Part shown: positions 7,342 to 15,845 of the stretch, piece by piece
Position numbering within the stretch: the first letter of the stretch is position 1
How the letters are laid out: every line of letters starts with the position of its first letter
Source: Acholeplasmatales bacterium
Lineage (GTDB): Bacteria; Bacillota_I; Bacilli_A; Acholeplasmatales; Anaeroplasmataceae
Reading direction: 5' to 3'
DNA length: 61,625 nt
Assembly (NCBI GenBank): GCA_017542485.1
Contig: JAFXXC010000002.1
Span: 1-61,625, forward strand
Made by a program: the position numbers and the translations under genes
Notes under the pieces: generated by a model
What the model saw: the letters and a program-made list of their open reading frames with translations, nothing else
Databases searched by the model: none
Told to the model about the DNA's origin: nothing

Positions 7342-8853
7342 ATGAAAGAATTAATTAGTTTATTTTTGGTATTCTTCAAAATTGGAATAGTTAATTTTGG
7401 CGGTGGATACGCAATGCTACCTCTTTTAAGTAGAGAATTAGTTGATAAGAGGGGCTGGACTACTGATAGCGAGCTTGCAGATTATTTCGCTATAGGTCAA
7501 TGCACTCCTGGTGCTATAGCGGTAAATGTTTCAACATTTATTGGTTATAAAAGAAAGGGAATGCTTGGTGGTATTGTTGCGACACTTGGCTTTGTTGCGC
7601 CAGCATTTTTTATAATATTTATTATCGCGACATTATTAACTAATTTTGCATCAAATGAGTATGTTCAATACGCATTAGCTGGTATTAGAATTGCAGTATT
7701 TGCATTAGTTTTATATGCAATTGTTAAGCTTGCTAAGGGTACATTAGTAGATATTTGGACTATTATGCTTACTATTTTAGTTGCTATTTTAGCTATTATT
7801 GTTGATGTTGTACCTTTATTTGTTTACGTTATATTTGCTGGTTTTTATGGTTTTTTTGTATGTTATTTAAAAAATAAGAAAACATATAAGGTAAAAGAAG
7901 AAGCTATTACAAAAGATTCTAACGATATCGAAGAAGAAATCAAATTATTAGATGATAAAGAAGAATCTAAAGAGGAAGTAACTACTGATATTAAAGAGAA
8001 AAATAATGATTTATTAAAAAATATATTAATTTTTATTTTAGGTTTATTATCAGGAATGATATTAGGTGTTATTGCTATACCTATTACTTTTATATTTAAG
8101 AATAAAAAATATCGTAATGGTGTATATGCTACATTAGTATTATGGTTTGTAATATTGGTTTCTTTAATTGTTATGTTATGTAATAACAATAATCCTATTA
8201 TGTTTAGGTTATATGGGGAATTCTTTAGAGTAGGTATTTCTGCCTTTGGTGGTGGATTGGCTACTATTCCTTTTTTGAAAGAATTAGGAACTACTAGTGG
8301 ATGGTTTACTCAAACTGATTTAGCTAATATGATAGCAGTATCAGAATCAACACCTGGAGCTATGGGAATTAATATGTCAACTTATGTCGGATATACTGTA
8401 ATCCAAAATGAATTTGGTAATTATTTTATTTCATTCTTAGGTAGTATGATATCAACATTAGGTTTAGTTTCTCCATCAATTATTGTTATATTTATTGTTA
8501 GTTTATTCTTAAATAAATTTAAGGATAACAAATATGTTAAATGGGTATTTTATGGATTGAGAGCTGCTTCAATTGGATTAATTATAGCTGCGCTATATTC
8601 AATTGTTGAAATTTCTTTATTTAATATTTATTTAGATAGTGCTGGTAAATCATTAAGTGCTTTTAAGGTTGCTTTTGATAATAGAGGTGATGGCAATTTC
8701 TTTAGTCAAGTTGCTAATTTCTTTGATGGCGTATTTAATTGGAAACATTTAGCTCTGGGTTTAGGATTTGTTATTGGTGTATTTAAGTTTAAGAAACATC
8801 CGATTATTTATATAGTAATCGCGGCAGTATTAGGTATTTTGTTAAGGTTATAG
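7342..8853 (+). CDS. Chromate-type (CHR family) transporter, two CHR domains fused
   Basis: A 503-aa polytopic membrane protein carrying two CHR domains. The first starts FKIGIVNFGGGYAMLPLL, with CTPGAIAVN; the second (about residue 290) starts FRVGISAFGGGLATIPFL, with STPGAMGIN. An acidic, Lys/Glu-rich cytosolic linker of about 45 residues (180-225) joins them. In many Firmicutes the two halves are separate adjacent genes, so this is the fused form. Characterised members export chromate; the natural substrate of gut-type homologues is not settled. A strong ribosome site (AGGAAAGGGGAG) precedes the ATG. The next gene starts 1 nt after the stop codon, indicating an operon of four. Confidence 0.85.
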   Translation: MKELISLFLVFFKIGIVNFGGGYAMLPLLSRELVDKRGWTTDSELADYFAIGQCTPGAIAVNVSTFIGYKRKGMLGGIVATLGFVAPAFFIIFIIATLLTNFASNEYVQYALAGIRIAVFALVLYAIVKLAKGTLVDIWTIMLTILVAILAIIVDVVPLFVYVIFAGFYGFFVCYLKNKKTYKVKEEAITKDSNDIEEEIKLLDDKEESKEEVTTDIKEKNNDLLKNILIFILGLLSGMILGVIAIPITFIFKNKKYRNGVYATLVLWFVILVSLIVMLCNNNNPIMFRLYGEFFRVGISAFGGGLATIPFLKELGTTSGWFTQTDLANMIAVSESTPGAMGINMSTYVGYTVIQNEFGNYFISFLGSMISTLGLVSPSIIVIFIVSLFLNKFKDNKYVKWVFYGLRAASIGLIIAALYSIVEISLFNIYLDSAGKSLSAFKVAFDNRGDGNFFSQVANFFDGVFNWKHLALGLGFVIGVFKFKKHPIIYIVIAAVLGILLRL

Positions 8854-8854
8854 T

Positions 8855-9415
8855 ATGAAATTAGATAGAATTAATAAGCTATATGATGGTAAATATTTAA
8901 ATTATTATGTAGCTGAATTTATAAATAAAGAAAATAAAATAAAAAAATATGAATTCGTTAGTAGAAATAAAAATATTAAAATAGATGAATTTGGTATTAT
9001 GCCTAAGAATGCAGTTGCTATAATTGCATTTAACGATAATGGTGAATTATTGCTTGAAAGAGAATTTAGACTTGCTTGTAACGACTGGATATATTCATTT
9101 CCTGCAGGATTGATAGAAGAAGGAGAAAGTCCAAAGGATGCTGCTAAAAGAGAATTATATGAAGAAACTGGTCTTGAATTATATGAAATTGATAAAGTGC
9201 TTCCTTTCGTTCATTCTGCAGTTGGTATTAGTGATGATTCTTTATGTACTATTATAGGTAAGGCAAAAGGTGAAATTAAAAATAGTATCTTTGTTGATGA
9301 AGAGATAGAAGCTAAATGGTATAGTAAGGCTGAAGCTTTAAAATTATTGGATGGTAATAATTTAAGTTCAAGATGTCAGTTATTTTTATATATGTGGATT
9401 GGTGAGAATAAATGA
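8855..9415 (+). CDS. Nudix hydrolase, ADP-ribose pyrophosphatase-like
   Basis: A 186-aa cytosolic enzyme. The Nudix box is complete at about residues 86-108 (GLIEEGESPKDAAKRELYEE continuing TGLEL), with all Glu residues that bind magnesium. The preceding SFPAG and the N-terminal beta segment fit the ADP-ribose pyrophosphatase group (NudF-like), which splits ADP-ribose to AMP and ribose-5-phosphate; other nucleotide-sugar substrates are possible. It begins 1 nt after the transporter stop codon, and its TGA overlaps the ATG of the ABC-F gene (ATGA). This stop is useful evidence for the standard bacterial code. Confidence 0.88.
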   Translation: MKLDRINKLYDGKYLNYYVAEFINKENKIKKYEFVSRNKNIKIDEFGIMPKNAVAIIAFNDNGELLLEREFRLACNDWIYSFPAGLIEEGESPKDAAKRELYEETGLELYEIDKVLPFVHSAVGISDDSLCTIIGKAKGEIKNSIFVDEEIEAKWYSKAEALKLLDGNNLSSRCQLFLYMWIGENK

Positions 9416-10965
9416 GTGTTTTAAAATGTAGTAATGTAAGCTTTTCTTTTGGAAATAGAACAATCCTTGAGGATGCATCTTTTGTTATGCAAAAGGGAGA
9501 ACATATTGGTTTAATTGGTTTAAATGGTGAAGGAAAGACTACATTTATCAAAATGATTACAGGTGAATTAACGCCTGATAATGGTAAAATTGAATGGGCT
9601 AAAAGAATTACTACTGGGTATTTAGATCAATATACTAAATTAACTCCTGGTAAAACTATTAGAGAAGTATTAAGAGATGCATTTTCATATATGTATGATT
9701 TAGAGCGTGAGATGAATGAATTGTATGAGAAGATGTGTGATTGTACTGAAGAAGAAATGAATCAGTATTTAGAGGATACTGGTGAAATTCAATCTGAACT
9801 TGAAGCTTCAGGTTTTTATACTATTGATTCTACAATTGAAGATGTAGCATTTGGATTAGGTTTAGGTGATATTGGTCTTGATAAAGATGTTGCTAGTTTA
9901 TCTGGAGGACAAAGAAGTAAGGTTTTATTAACTAAATTAATATTACAAAAACCTATGATATTGATATTAGATGAGCCTACTAACTTTTTAGATGAAGAAC
10001 AGGTAAATTGGTTAAAGGATTATTTGATTAATTATGAGAATGCTTTTTTATTAGTATCTCATGATGTTTCATTTTTAAATAGTGTTATTAATGTTATTTA
10101 CCATATGGAAGATGGAACATTAACAAGATATACTGGTAATTATGATCAGTATATGCAAATGTATGAAATTGAAAGAAGAAATCAAAATATGGCTTATGAG
10201 CGTCAACAAAAAGAAATTCATAAGCTTCAAGAATTTATAAATAAGAATAAGGCAAGGGTTGCCACTACAGATTTAGCTAAATCAAGACAAAGAAGACTTG
10301 ATAAGATGGAAATTATAGATAAGGCAAAAGAACAAATTAAGCCTACTTTTAAGTTTAAAGAATGTGGAGCTTCAGGCAAATTTGTATTTAGCTGTGAGAA
10401 TTTAGTTATTGGTTATGATGAACCATTATCGAAGCCAATCACATTTACTATTGAGCGTGGAGAAAGAGTATTATTTAAAGGCGCTAATGGTATTGGTAAG
10501 TCAACATTATTAAAAACATTATTAAATATTATTCCACCTATTAGTGGAAAATGTAGTATGGATTATAATATTCATTATGGATATTTTGCTCAAGAGGAAG
10601 TATATTCAAAAAATACTGCTTTAGAGGAAATTTGGAATATGTATCCTTCTATGACTAACCCTGAGGTAAGAGGTGCTTTAGCATCATGTGGATTAACTAA
10701 GGATAAGATAGAATCACTTATGATGGTTTTATCAGGTGGAGAGGCTGCTAAGGTAAGATTATGTAAGATAATGTTACAGGAATGTAATACACTTATATTA
10801 GATGAGCCTACTAATCATTTAGATGTACTTGCTAAGGAATCACTAAAAGATGCGATTAAAGCATTTAAGGGTACTGTAATTTTAGTATGTCATGAGAATG
10901 ATTTTTATACTGATTTAGTAACTAGAATAGAAGATGTATCAAAGTGGACATTAAAGATTTTATAA
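9412..10965 (+). CDS. ABC-F family ATPase (ribosome-associated type)
   Basis: A 517-aa protein with two ABC ATPase domains and no membrane segments, which defines ABC-F. Walker A motifs are GLNGEGKTT (about 37) and GANGIGKST (about 360). Signatures are LSGGQRSKV and LSGGEAAKV, Walker B motifs LILDEPTNFLDEEQ and LILDEPTNHLDV. The linker between domains is rich in Lys, Arg and Gln, as expected for the P-site tRNA interaction motif. ABC-F proteins act on stalled or antibiotic-bound ribosomes. The size and short C-terminus fit a YbiT/EttA-type translation factor more than a known resistance determinant, but this is not certain. The start overlaps the upstream stop by 4 nt. Confidence 0.88.
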   Translation: MSVLKCSNVSFSFGNRTILEDASFVMQKGEHIGLIGLNGEGKTTFIKMITGELTPDNGKIEWAKRITTGYLDQYTKLTPGKTIREVLRDAFSYMYDLEREMNELYEKMCDCTEEEMNQYLEDTGEIQSELEASGFYTIDSTIEDVAFGLGLGDIGLDKDVASLSGGQRSKVLLTKLILQKPMILILDEPTNFLDEEQVNWLKDYLINYENAFLLVSHDVSFLNSVINVIYHMEDGTLTRYTGNYDQYMQMYEIERRNQNMAYERQQKEIHKLQEFINKNKARVATTDLAKSRQRRLDKMEIIDKAKEQIKPTFKFKECGASGKFVFSCENLVIGYDEPLSKPITFTIERGERVLFKGANGIGKSTLLKTLLNIIPPISGKCSMDYNIHYGYFAQEEVYSKNTALEEIWNMYPSMTNPEVRGALASCGLTKDKIESLMMVLSGGEAAKVRLCKIMLQECNTLILDEPTNHLDVLAKESLKDAIKAFKGTVILVCHENDFYTDLVTRIEDVSKWTLKIL

Positions 10966-10975
10966 TGGTGATATT

Positions 10976-12418
10976 ATGAAGGATTTGATATTTGAAAATA
11001 TAAAGGTAGGTTATGTGCCTGATACTGAGGTTGTTATCAATAATAAGAAATATTTAATCCATAATGTTATTGATGGTGAAACTATTAGTGTTGATATAAA
11101 TAGTAAATATCCTACTTTAAAAGAAGTATTAAAGAAAAGTGAGCATAGAATAGATTATAAGCCTGAAGAATGCGGTGGAGCAAGCTTTATGCATATTGAT
11201 TACCCTTATGAATTAAAGCTTAAGGAAGAGCATTTAAATGACTTGTTTAAGGGTTTTAGACTTGATAATAAGATTACTGTTATTGGTATGGATAAGCCTT
11301 ACAATTATAGAAATAAAACAACTATGACCTATAAGCTTTCTAAGACAAAAAGAATAGTATGTGGATTATATGAAGATTATACTCATAATGTTATTACTGC
11401 TAATAATAATATTTTACAATGTGAAAAAGCCAATGTTATTTCAAATGAAATAAATAAGATTTTAACTAAGCATAAAATATCTATTTATGATGAGAAAACA
11501 AGAAGTGGAGTATTAAGACATATTTTGATAAGATATGGTTTTAATTCCAATGAATTGATGGTTGTATTTATAACAAATGGAGAGATGTTTCCTGGAAGAG
11601 GAAATGTAATTAACGATTTAAAGAAATTAAATTTGGGTATTACAACTATTGTTCAAAATTATAATACAAGAGATACATCTATAGTATTAGGAGATAAAGA
11701 AAGAGTATTATTTGGTCCTGGTTATATTTATGAATATGTAAATAATTATAAATTTAAAATATCTCCTAAGTCATTCTTTCAGGTTAATACAGAAGGAATG
11801 GAGAAGATATATAATTTGGCAATATCAAGTGCAAATATTGATAAAAATGATATAGTTATTGATGCTTATTGTGGTGTAGGAACTATTTCAATATTTGCAT
11901 CAAAATATGCTAAGCATGTATATGGTGTTGAGTTAAATAGAGATGCTATTGGTGATGCAAATATTAATAAAAAAATAAACAATATCAATAATGTTACATT
12001 TATATGTGATGATGCCACTAACTTTATTACTAAATTGGCTAAGAATAGAGAACATATTGATATTGTTATAATGGATCCTACTAGAGATGGTTCCACAAAA
12101 GCATTTATTAATGCAATAAAATATTTGAATGTTAAAAAAGTAATATATGTTTCATGTAATCCTGAAACTTTAAAAAGAGATTTATATCAATTTATAGAAA
12201 ATGATTATATTGTTAAAAATATTACAGGTGTAGATCAATTCCCAAGAAGCCTACATTTAGAATGTGTTTGTTATTTAGAAGCTAAGGATATAAAAAAAGA
12301 AAATACTAAAAAATATAATGAGAATAAATTAAGATATATTCCTAAAGCTGATATAGAAATGATGAGAGAAGATTTGTACGAAAGAACAAATAATAAAAAT
12401 CAAAAAAAATTTAGATAA
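10976..12418 (+). CDS. 23S rRNA uracil-5-methyltransferase, RumA/RlmD-RlmCD family, without Fe-S cysteines
   Basis: A 480-aa SAM-dependent methyltransferase. Motifs: SAM loop VIDAYCGVGTIS, substrate motif MDPTRDG (usually DPPRxG), and the catalytic cysteine in VSCNPETLKRD. Family members methylate C5 of uridines in 23S rRNA (U747/U1939) or, in TrmA, U54 of tRNA. The usual N-terminal iron-sulfur motif (Cys-x5-CGGCxxQ) is reduced to ECGGASFMH, so at least two ligands are gone and the cluster is probably absent. The C-terminal 40 residues are basic. It starts 10 nt after the ABC-F gene, with GGTGAT as ribosome site, and ends the operon. Confidence 0.85.
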   Translation: MKDLIFENIKVGYVPDTEVVINNKKYLIHNVIDGETISVDINSKYPTLKEVLKKSEHRIDYKPEECGGASFMHIDYPYELKLKEEHLNDLFKGFRLDNKITVIGMDKPYNYRNKTTMTYKLSKTKRIVCGLYEDYTHNVITANNNILQCEKANVISNEINKILTKHKISIYDEKTRSGVLRHILIRYGFNSNELMVVFITNGEMFPGRGNVINDLKKLNLGITTIVQNYNTRDTSIVLGDKERVLFGPGYIYEYVNNYKFKISPKSFFQVNTEGMEKIYNLAISSANIDKNDIVIDAYCGVGTISIFASKYAKHVYGVELNRDAIGDANINKKINNINNVTFICDDATNFITKLAKNREHIDIVIMDPTRDGSTKAFINAIKYLNVKKVIYVSCNPETLKRDLYQFIENDYIVKNITGVDQFPRSLHLECVCYLEAKDIKKENTKKYNENKLRYIPKADIEMMREDLYERTNNKNQKKFR

Positions 12419-12419
12419 A

Positions 12420-12455
12420 AAAATACCTCAAAGCAATTAAGCCTTGAGGTATTTT
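12420..12455. terminator. Bidirectional terminator between convergent genes
   Basis: A 12-bp stem (12420-12431 with 12444-12455) with A-run on the left and T-run on the right, serving the methyltransferase operon and the minus-strand membrane pair. Confidence 0.88.
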
Positions 12456-12464
12456 AATTAATAA

Positions 12465-13103
12465 TTATTCATTTTCTAAAGTGTTAGTTTCTTCAGCTTT
12501 TGTTTCTTCTTGAATTGGAGCCTCATCTTTAATTTCTTCATTTTCTTTAACTAATGATGGGAAGAAGAATAACATAAGTGTTGCATAACCAAATACCATA
12601 CTATATGTTACAAAAGTAATTGGCATTAAATCTTTGTTCATTGTTATTTCTGATAAGAACTTAATCGTAGAAAGAATTAATAATGCAAAATAGCCTACTA
12701 CATATAGTTTAGTGAATTTGTTTTCTTTAATAATAGATACGATTACACATACAATAAATCCAACAAATAATAATAATGTTAATACTGAATTGTTTTCAGC
12801 AGGAGAAATTATATCAAGCACAGATTGATTTAATACAAATCCATCAGATAATTTCTTTACAAAATAGATTCCTGTTGGAACAAATCCTAATAAAGGTAAT
12901 AAAACTAGTTTATTCTTTTTAGTTACTGCTATTATAAAGAATACAAGCATAAATACTGCAAATAAAATTGCGTATAATTTGAATTGGTTATGGAATTCAT
13001 AATTCATATCCATTTCTTTCCAATCCATAAATGCTAAACTTGCAACTGCAAGTCCAAATGATACTATAGACAATATAATTGCCAATGTCTTAGTTATTTT
13101 CAT
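12465..13103 (-). CDS. Membrane protein of unknown function
   Basis: 212 aa if the second ATG (13103) is used. It lies about 8 nt from GTGGAGGA, whereas the upstream ATG at 13112 touches that ribosome site. About six hydrophobic segments are followed by an acidic Glu-rich tail (KENEEIKDEAPIQEET). No family recognised. It overlaps the 3' end of the upstream gene by 14 nt, so both are translated from one message. The two proteins have similar helix spacing and may be paired subunits or diverged duplicates, which is inference. Confidence 0.65.
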   Translation of the reverse strand: MKITKTLAIILSIVSFGLAVASLAFMDWKEMDMNYEFHNQFKLYAILFAVFMLVFFIIAVTKKNKLVLLPLLGFVPTGIYFVKKLSDGFVLNQSVLDIISPAENNSVLTLLLFVGFIVCVIVSIIKENKFTKLYVVGYFALLILSTIKFLSEITMNKDLMPITFVTYSMVFGYATLMLFFFPSLVKENEEIKDEAPIQEETKAEETNTLENE

Positions 13104-13629
13104 TATTTTCATCCTCCACTTTGTTATTTAAATTTAAATATACGTTGCCGATAATAATTAAGCCTATAATTAATCTAGCTAAGCTTATAGCTGAACCATT
13201 AAATACACCTAATAAGTTTAATGTTAAGATTACTAAGAATAACATATAAACTACATATTTAATCTTTTTATTATCACAAAATGCTAATAAAATGAATGCA
13301 ACAATTGCTGCACCATATAGTGCTATATAATATACACTTGACCATGTATTATAATCAATCAAATTTCTAACGTTACTTGTTGCTGGTCCTACAAATAAAA
13401 GACAAGCTGGAATTACTAGAGCTTTTACTGATAATTCCTTATTTGTAAATAACATTACCAAAAGATAGATAGCACTTAAAATAGCAGTAGAATGTAATAT
13501 AAGAGTAAATACTACATCTTCGAAATCTTGACTAAATAGATTAATGATTTCAGGCACAAACAACGCTATTGCTAAAATTAATAACACTTTAGCAATAATA
13601 ATTTTATTTGTTACTATTTTATTTATCAT
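13090..13629 (-). CDS. Membrane protein of unknown function, partner of the next gene
   Basis: A 179-aa hydrophobic protein with five to six predicted membrane helices and an acidic, Asn-rich C-terminus (VEDENNENN). No family recognised. It is first in a two-gene minus-strand operon. The ATG at 13629 has no adjacent ribosome site; GAAGGGGG lies at 13663-13670 on the minus strand, with a perfect 20-bp palindrome in between. Confidence 0.65.
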   Translation of the reverse strand: MINKIVTNKIIIAKVLLILAIALFVPEIINLFSQDFEDVVFTLILHSTAILSAIYLLVMLFTNKELSVKALVIPACLLFVGPATSNVRNLIDYNTWSSVYYIALYGAAIVAFILLAFCDNKKIKYVVYMLFLVILTLNLLGVFNGSAISLARLIIGLIIIGNVYLNLNNKVEDENNENN

Positions 13630-13670
13630 ATTGTTTTTGATATTAATATATTAATATCTTTTCCCCCTTC
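13627..13670 (-). promoter_or_regulatory. Remote ribosome site plus palindrome before the 13629 gene
   Basis: On the minus strand GAAGGGGG (13670-13663) is followed by AAAA, a perfect 20-bp palindrome (13658-13639, GATATTAATA and its complement), nine A/C/T bases and the ATG. With the hairpin formed, the effective spacing falls from about 33 to about 13 nt. Confidence 0.55.
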
Positions 13671-13862
13671 TAATGAAATTATAATTATATTTTATGAAAA
13701 ATCAATACAAAGGCTTTAATTTAATAGTTATATCTATCAAATTAAGCTAAAAATATCTCATTTATAATAAAGTATTTAAAAATATTTATATATTGTAATA
13801 ATAGTATTATAATATTGATGTCTTAAAATGACTTTTTAAATGTTTTAATAGGATGTGTTTTT

Positions 13863-14489
13863 ATGAATACTGTTTTAATAATAGCAAATATTTTATCTTT
13901 TATAGGTAACACATTATTCACTATTTCTGCATTATTAAAATCTAGAAGAAAAATATTAATATTTCAATCGATGAATCATGGACTTGCAATAGTATCAGAA
14001 TATATGATGAATGCATATAGTGCTATGGGACAAGAGTCAGTATCTTTAACAAGAAATTTTATATTATTATTTTTAAAAATTAAAAATGAATTTGTTAAAT
14101 TTATACTAAATATCATTTGTCTTATTGTAGCTGTTGCATTAGGAGTATTGCTTAATATATTTTTAAATGATAATGTTTGGTATGGATATTTACCTGTAAT
14201 AGGAAATTTGGTTTATTCTAGTGGTGTTATCATTGCTTTTATGATTAAAAATAATCCAGCAAAGAGTGAATTATTTATTAAGGTTGGATTATTTATTAAC
14301 TCAATAGCATGGGCAATATATGGATATTATGTACAGTTATATCCAATTATGATTTTTAATATAATTAATATGGCATTTTGCATAATATCTATTTTAAGAA
14401 TCTTTTTTATAAGGAAAAAGAGAAGGAAACTTATAAATGAAGAAAGTGATGATTTAAAAATGATTTATAATGATATGGAGGAGGAATAA
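13863..14489 (+). CDS. YgjV-like inner membrane protein
   Basis: A 208-aa protein with about six hydrophobic helices and a basic-then-acidic C-terminus (RKKRRK, then DMEEE). The pattern of an N-terminal helix, an SRRKILIFQSMNHGLAI turn and repeated Asn-containing helices resembles the YgjV family of unknown function. The ribosome site is TAGGATG. It is followed within 4 nt by a 77-aa membrane protein whose Shine-Dalgarno lies inside its 3' end. Confidence 0.6.
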   Translation: MNTVLIIANILSFIGNTLFTISALLKSRRKILIFQSMNHGLAIVSEYMMNAYSAMGQESVSLTRNFILLFLKIKNEFVKFILNIICLIVAVALGVLLNIFLNDNVWYGYLPVIGNLVYSSGVIIAFMIKNNPAKSELFIKVGLFINSIAWAIYGYYVQLYPIMIFNIINMAFCIISILRIFFIRKKRRKLINEESDDLKMIYNDMEEE

Positions 14490-14493
14490 TAAT

Positions 14494-14727
14494 ATGGCTG
14501 CAAAATCATTTCAAGAACTACCAAGACTAATTCAAATAATTTTATTATTAATACCTGGTGTTAACTGGGTAACTGAAATAATAGTAAGAATATCTGCAGT
14601 AATTGAAAGACCAGATGCTATAAATGTATTAGGATTAATAATAGCTATCTTTGTAGGATTTGCGTTTGGATGGGTAGATTTAATCTGGTGTTTATTATTT
14701 AAGCATTTAATCTTATGTTTAGTATAA
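14494..14727 (+). CDS. Small membrane protein (77 aa)
   Basis: The ATG at 14494 is preceded by GGAGGAGGA at good spacing; an in-frame upstream start at 14470 would place the ribosome site inside the ORF. Two hydrophobic helices (LIQIILLLIPGVNWV; GLIIAIFVGFAFGWVDLIWC). No family recognised. Translationally coupled to the preceding YgjV-like gene. Confidence 0.65.
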   Translation: MAAKSFQELPRLIQIILLLIPGVNWVTEIIVRISAVIERPDAINVLGLIIAIFVGFAFGWVDLIWCLLFKHLILCLV

Positions 14728-14749
14728 TCCTATTATTATACTTTTTTTC

Positions 14750-14777
14750 TTGCAAAAAAAGAAAAATAGGTTATAAT
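14750..14777 (+). promoter_or_regulatory. Promoter of the 14784 small RNA
   Basis: TTGCAA (14750-14755), 16-bp spacer, perfect TATAAT (14772-14777). Confidence 0.65.
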
Positions 14778-14783
14778 AAGAAA

Positions 14784-14872
14784 TGGGTATGGTAAAGAGA
14801 TGAGGATGGTTTAGTAGGAGTGGTGGCCTACTAGATCGAAAAGCAGGAACCTTTTATTGTTCCTGCTTTTAT
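14784..14872 (+). ncRNA. Unassigned small RNA, about 90 nt
   Basis: It has its own promoter and a strong 12-bp intrinsic terminator (14839-14850 with 14859-14870, AAAAGCAGGAAC/GTTCCTGCTTTT). Between them is a G-rich single-stranded stretch and a 7-bp hairpin (TAGTAGG 14812-14818 with CCTACTA 14827-14833, loop AGTGGTGG). No ORF fits. It does not carry the SRP, 6S, tmRNA or RNase P signatures I know. It could be a stand-alone sRNA or a riboswitch with no gene directly behind it; infC has its own promoter downstream. Confidence 0.6.
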
Positions 14873-14878
14873 CTTTAA
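14839..14878 (+). terminator. Terminator of the small RNA
   Basis: A 12-bp stem with an 8-nt T-rich loop, followed by TTTATCTTT. Confidence 0.88.
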
Positions 14879-14895
14879 AATATTCAAAATAATTG

Positions 14896-14924
14896 TTGAC
14901 ATTGTTATAAAATTAGTGTATCAT
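14896..14924 (+). promoter_or_regulatory. Sigma-A promoter of the infC operon
   Basis: Consensus TTGACA (14896-14901), 17-bp spacer, TATCAT (14919-14924). Confidence 0.8.
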
Positions 14925-14930
14925 TATTGA

Positions 14931-15062
14931 GGTTGAAATGAATATGTGGAAAGAAGAAACGCCCGTTTCTCGCCTGATTGATTATGTTGATAGGCAAAGA
15001 TGCTACTAAAATATATATTATTTTATTAAGATTATAAGAGGGCGTTTATGTCCTCTTTTTTG
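14931..15062 (+). promoter_or_regulatory. L20 leader (ribosomal protein autoregulation) before infC-rpmI-rplT
   Basis: A transcribed leader of about 130 nt with the block seen in Firmicute L20 leaders (AACGCCCGTTTCTCGCC, then GATAGGCAAAGATGC). It ends in a hairpin AAGAGG/CCTCTT (15036-15041 with 15052-15057) and a T tract. GAAACGCCC (14956-14964) can pair with GGGCGTTT (15040-15047), which would break the terminator. The known mechanism is that free L20 binds the leader and promotes premature termination. Confidence 0.82.
15036..15062 (+). terminator. Attenuator terminator of the L20 leader
   Basis: A 6-bp stem and a T tract; its left arm competes with the upstream GAAACGCCC segment. Confidence 0.75.
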
Positions 15063-15088
15063 TTTTAACACTTTAGGAGGTGTTATGT

Positions 15089-15616
15089 ATTAACAAGCAA
15101 AATAAACAAGACGAATTAGTAAATGAGGCTATTCGTGTTAAGGAAATGCTAGTTATTACAGATTCAGGTGAAAAGCTTGGAGTTTTATCTAAGGGAAAAG
15201 CTTTAGCTGAAGCTGAAAATCGTGGGATGGATTTGGTATTAGTTTCACCAGATTCTAATCCGCCAGTTGCTAAAATGATGGATTATTCTCGTTTTAGATT
15301 TGAGCAACAAAAGAAGCTTAAAGAAATGAAGAAAAAACAAAAAGTAATAGTTGTACAAGAAATACAATTATCACCAACAATTGAAAAACACGACTTTGAT
15401 ACAAAGTCTAAAAAGGCTAGAACTATCCTTGCAAAAGGTAATAAAGTTAAAATTACTTTAAGATTCTATGGACGTATGATTGTTCATCAAGATTTAGGTA
15501 AAGAAGTAATTGATAAATTTATTGAAAGTTTAGCTGATTGTTCTACTGTTGAAGCTCCAGTAAAGCTTGATGGTAGATCATTATTTGCAGTAATTGCACC
15601 AAAAATAGAGAAATAA
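15089..15616 (+). CDS. infC: Translation initiation factor IF-3, ATT start
   Basis: 175 aa starting at the ATT at 15089, which lies 7 nt after AGGAGGT. The in-frame GTG at 15080 overlaps the ribosome site and is not usable. A non-canonical AUU start is a known hallmark of infC, because IF3 discriminates against it and so limits its own synthesis. N-domain (about 1-75) with NEAIRVKEMLVI, basic linker helix, C-domain with RFYGRMIVHQDLG. It binds the 30S subunit and proofreads initiation codons. First gene of infC-rpmI-rplT. Confidence 0.95.
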   Translation: MNKQNKQDELVNEAIRVKEMLVITDSGEKLGVLSKGKALAEAENRGMDLVLVSPDSNPPVAKMMDYSRFRFEQQKKLKEMKKKQKVIVVQEIQLSPTIEKHDFDTKSKKARTILAKGNKVKITLRFYGRMIVHQDLGKEVIDKFIESLADCSTVEAPVKLDGRSLFAVIAPKIEK

Positions 15617-15629
15617 GGAGTAAAGAAAG

Positions 15630-15830
15630 ATGCCAAAGCAAAAGACACATAGTGGTTTAAAAAAGAGAATTAAAATCACAGGTACAGGTAAGATTAAGCG
15701 TGGTCACGCTTATACAGGTCACTTAAAGACTAATAAGACACATAAGGAAAATAAGCAACTAAGTAAGAGTACATTAGTTCATTCAACTGATGAGAAGAGA
15801 ATTAATCAATTAATCTCTAATTTAAAGTAA
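15630..15830 (+). CDS. rpmI: 50S ribosomal protein L35
   Basis: A 66-aa strongly basic protein with the family start MPKQKTHSGLKKRIKITGTG and the RGHAYTGH motif. It is a component of the large ribosomal subunit. Ribosome site AAGGAG. It lies between infC and rplT, the canonical order. Confidence 0.97.
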   Translation: MPKQKTHSGLKKRIKITGTGKIKRGHAYTGHLKTNKTHKENKQLSKSTLVHSTDEKRINQLISNLK

Positions 15831-15845
15831 TTGAGGTGAAGGAAG

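Noticed and set aside
14784..14872. 4.5S/SRP RNA or 6S RNA
   Set aside because: Lacks the SRP GGTCAGGTCCGGAAGGAAGC-type loop and is too short for 6S.
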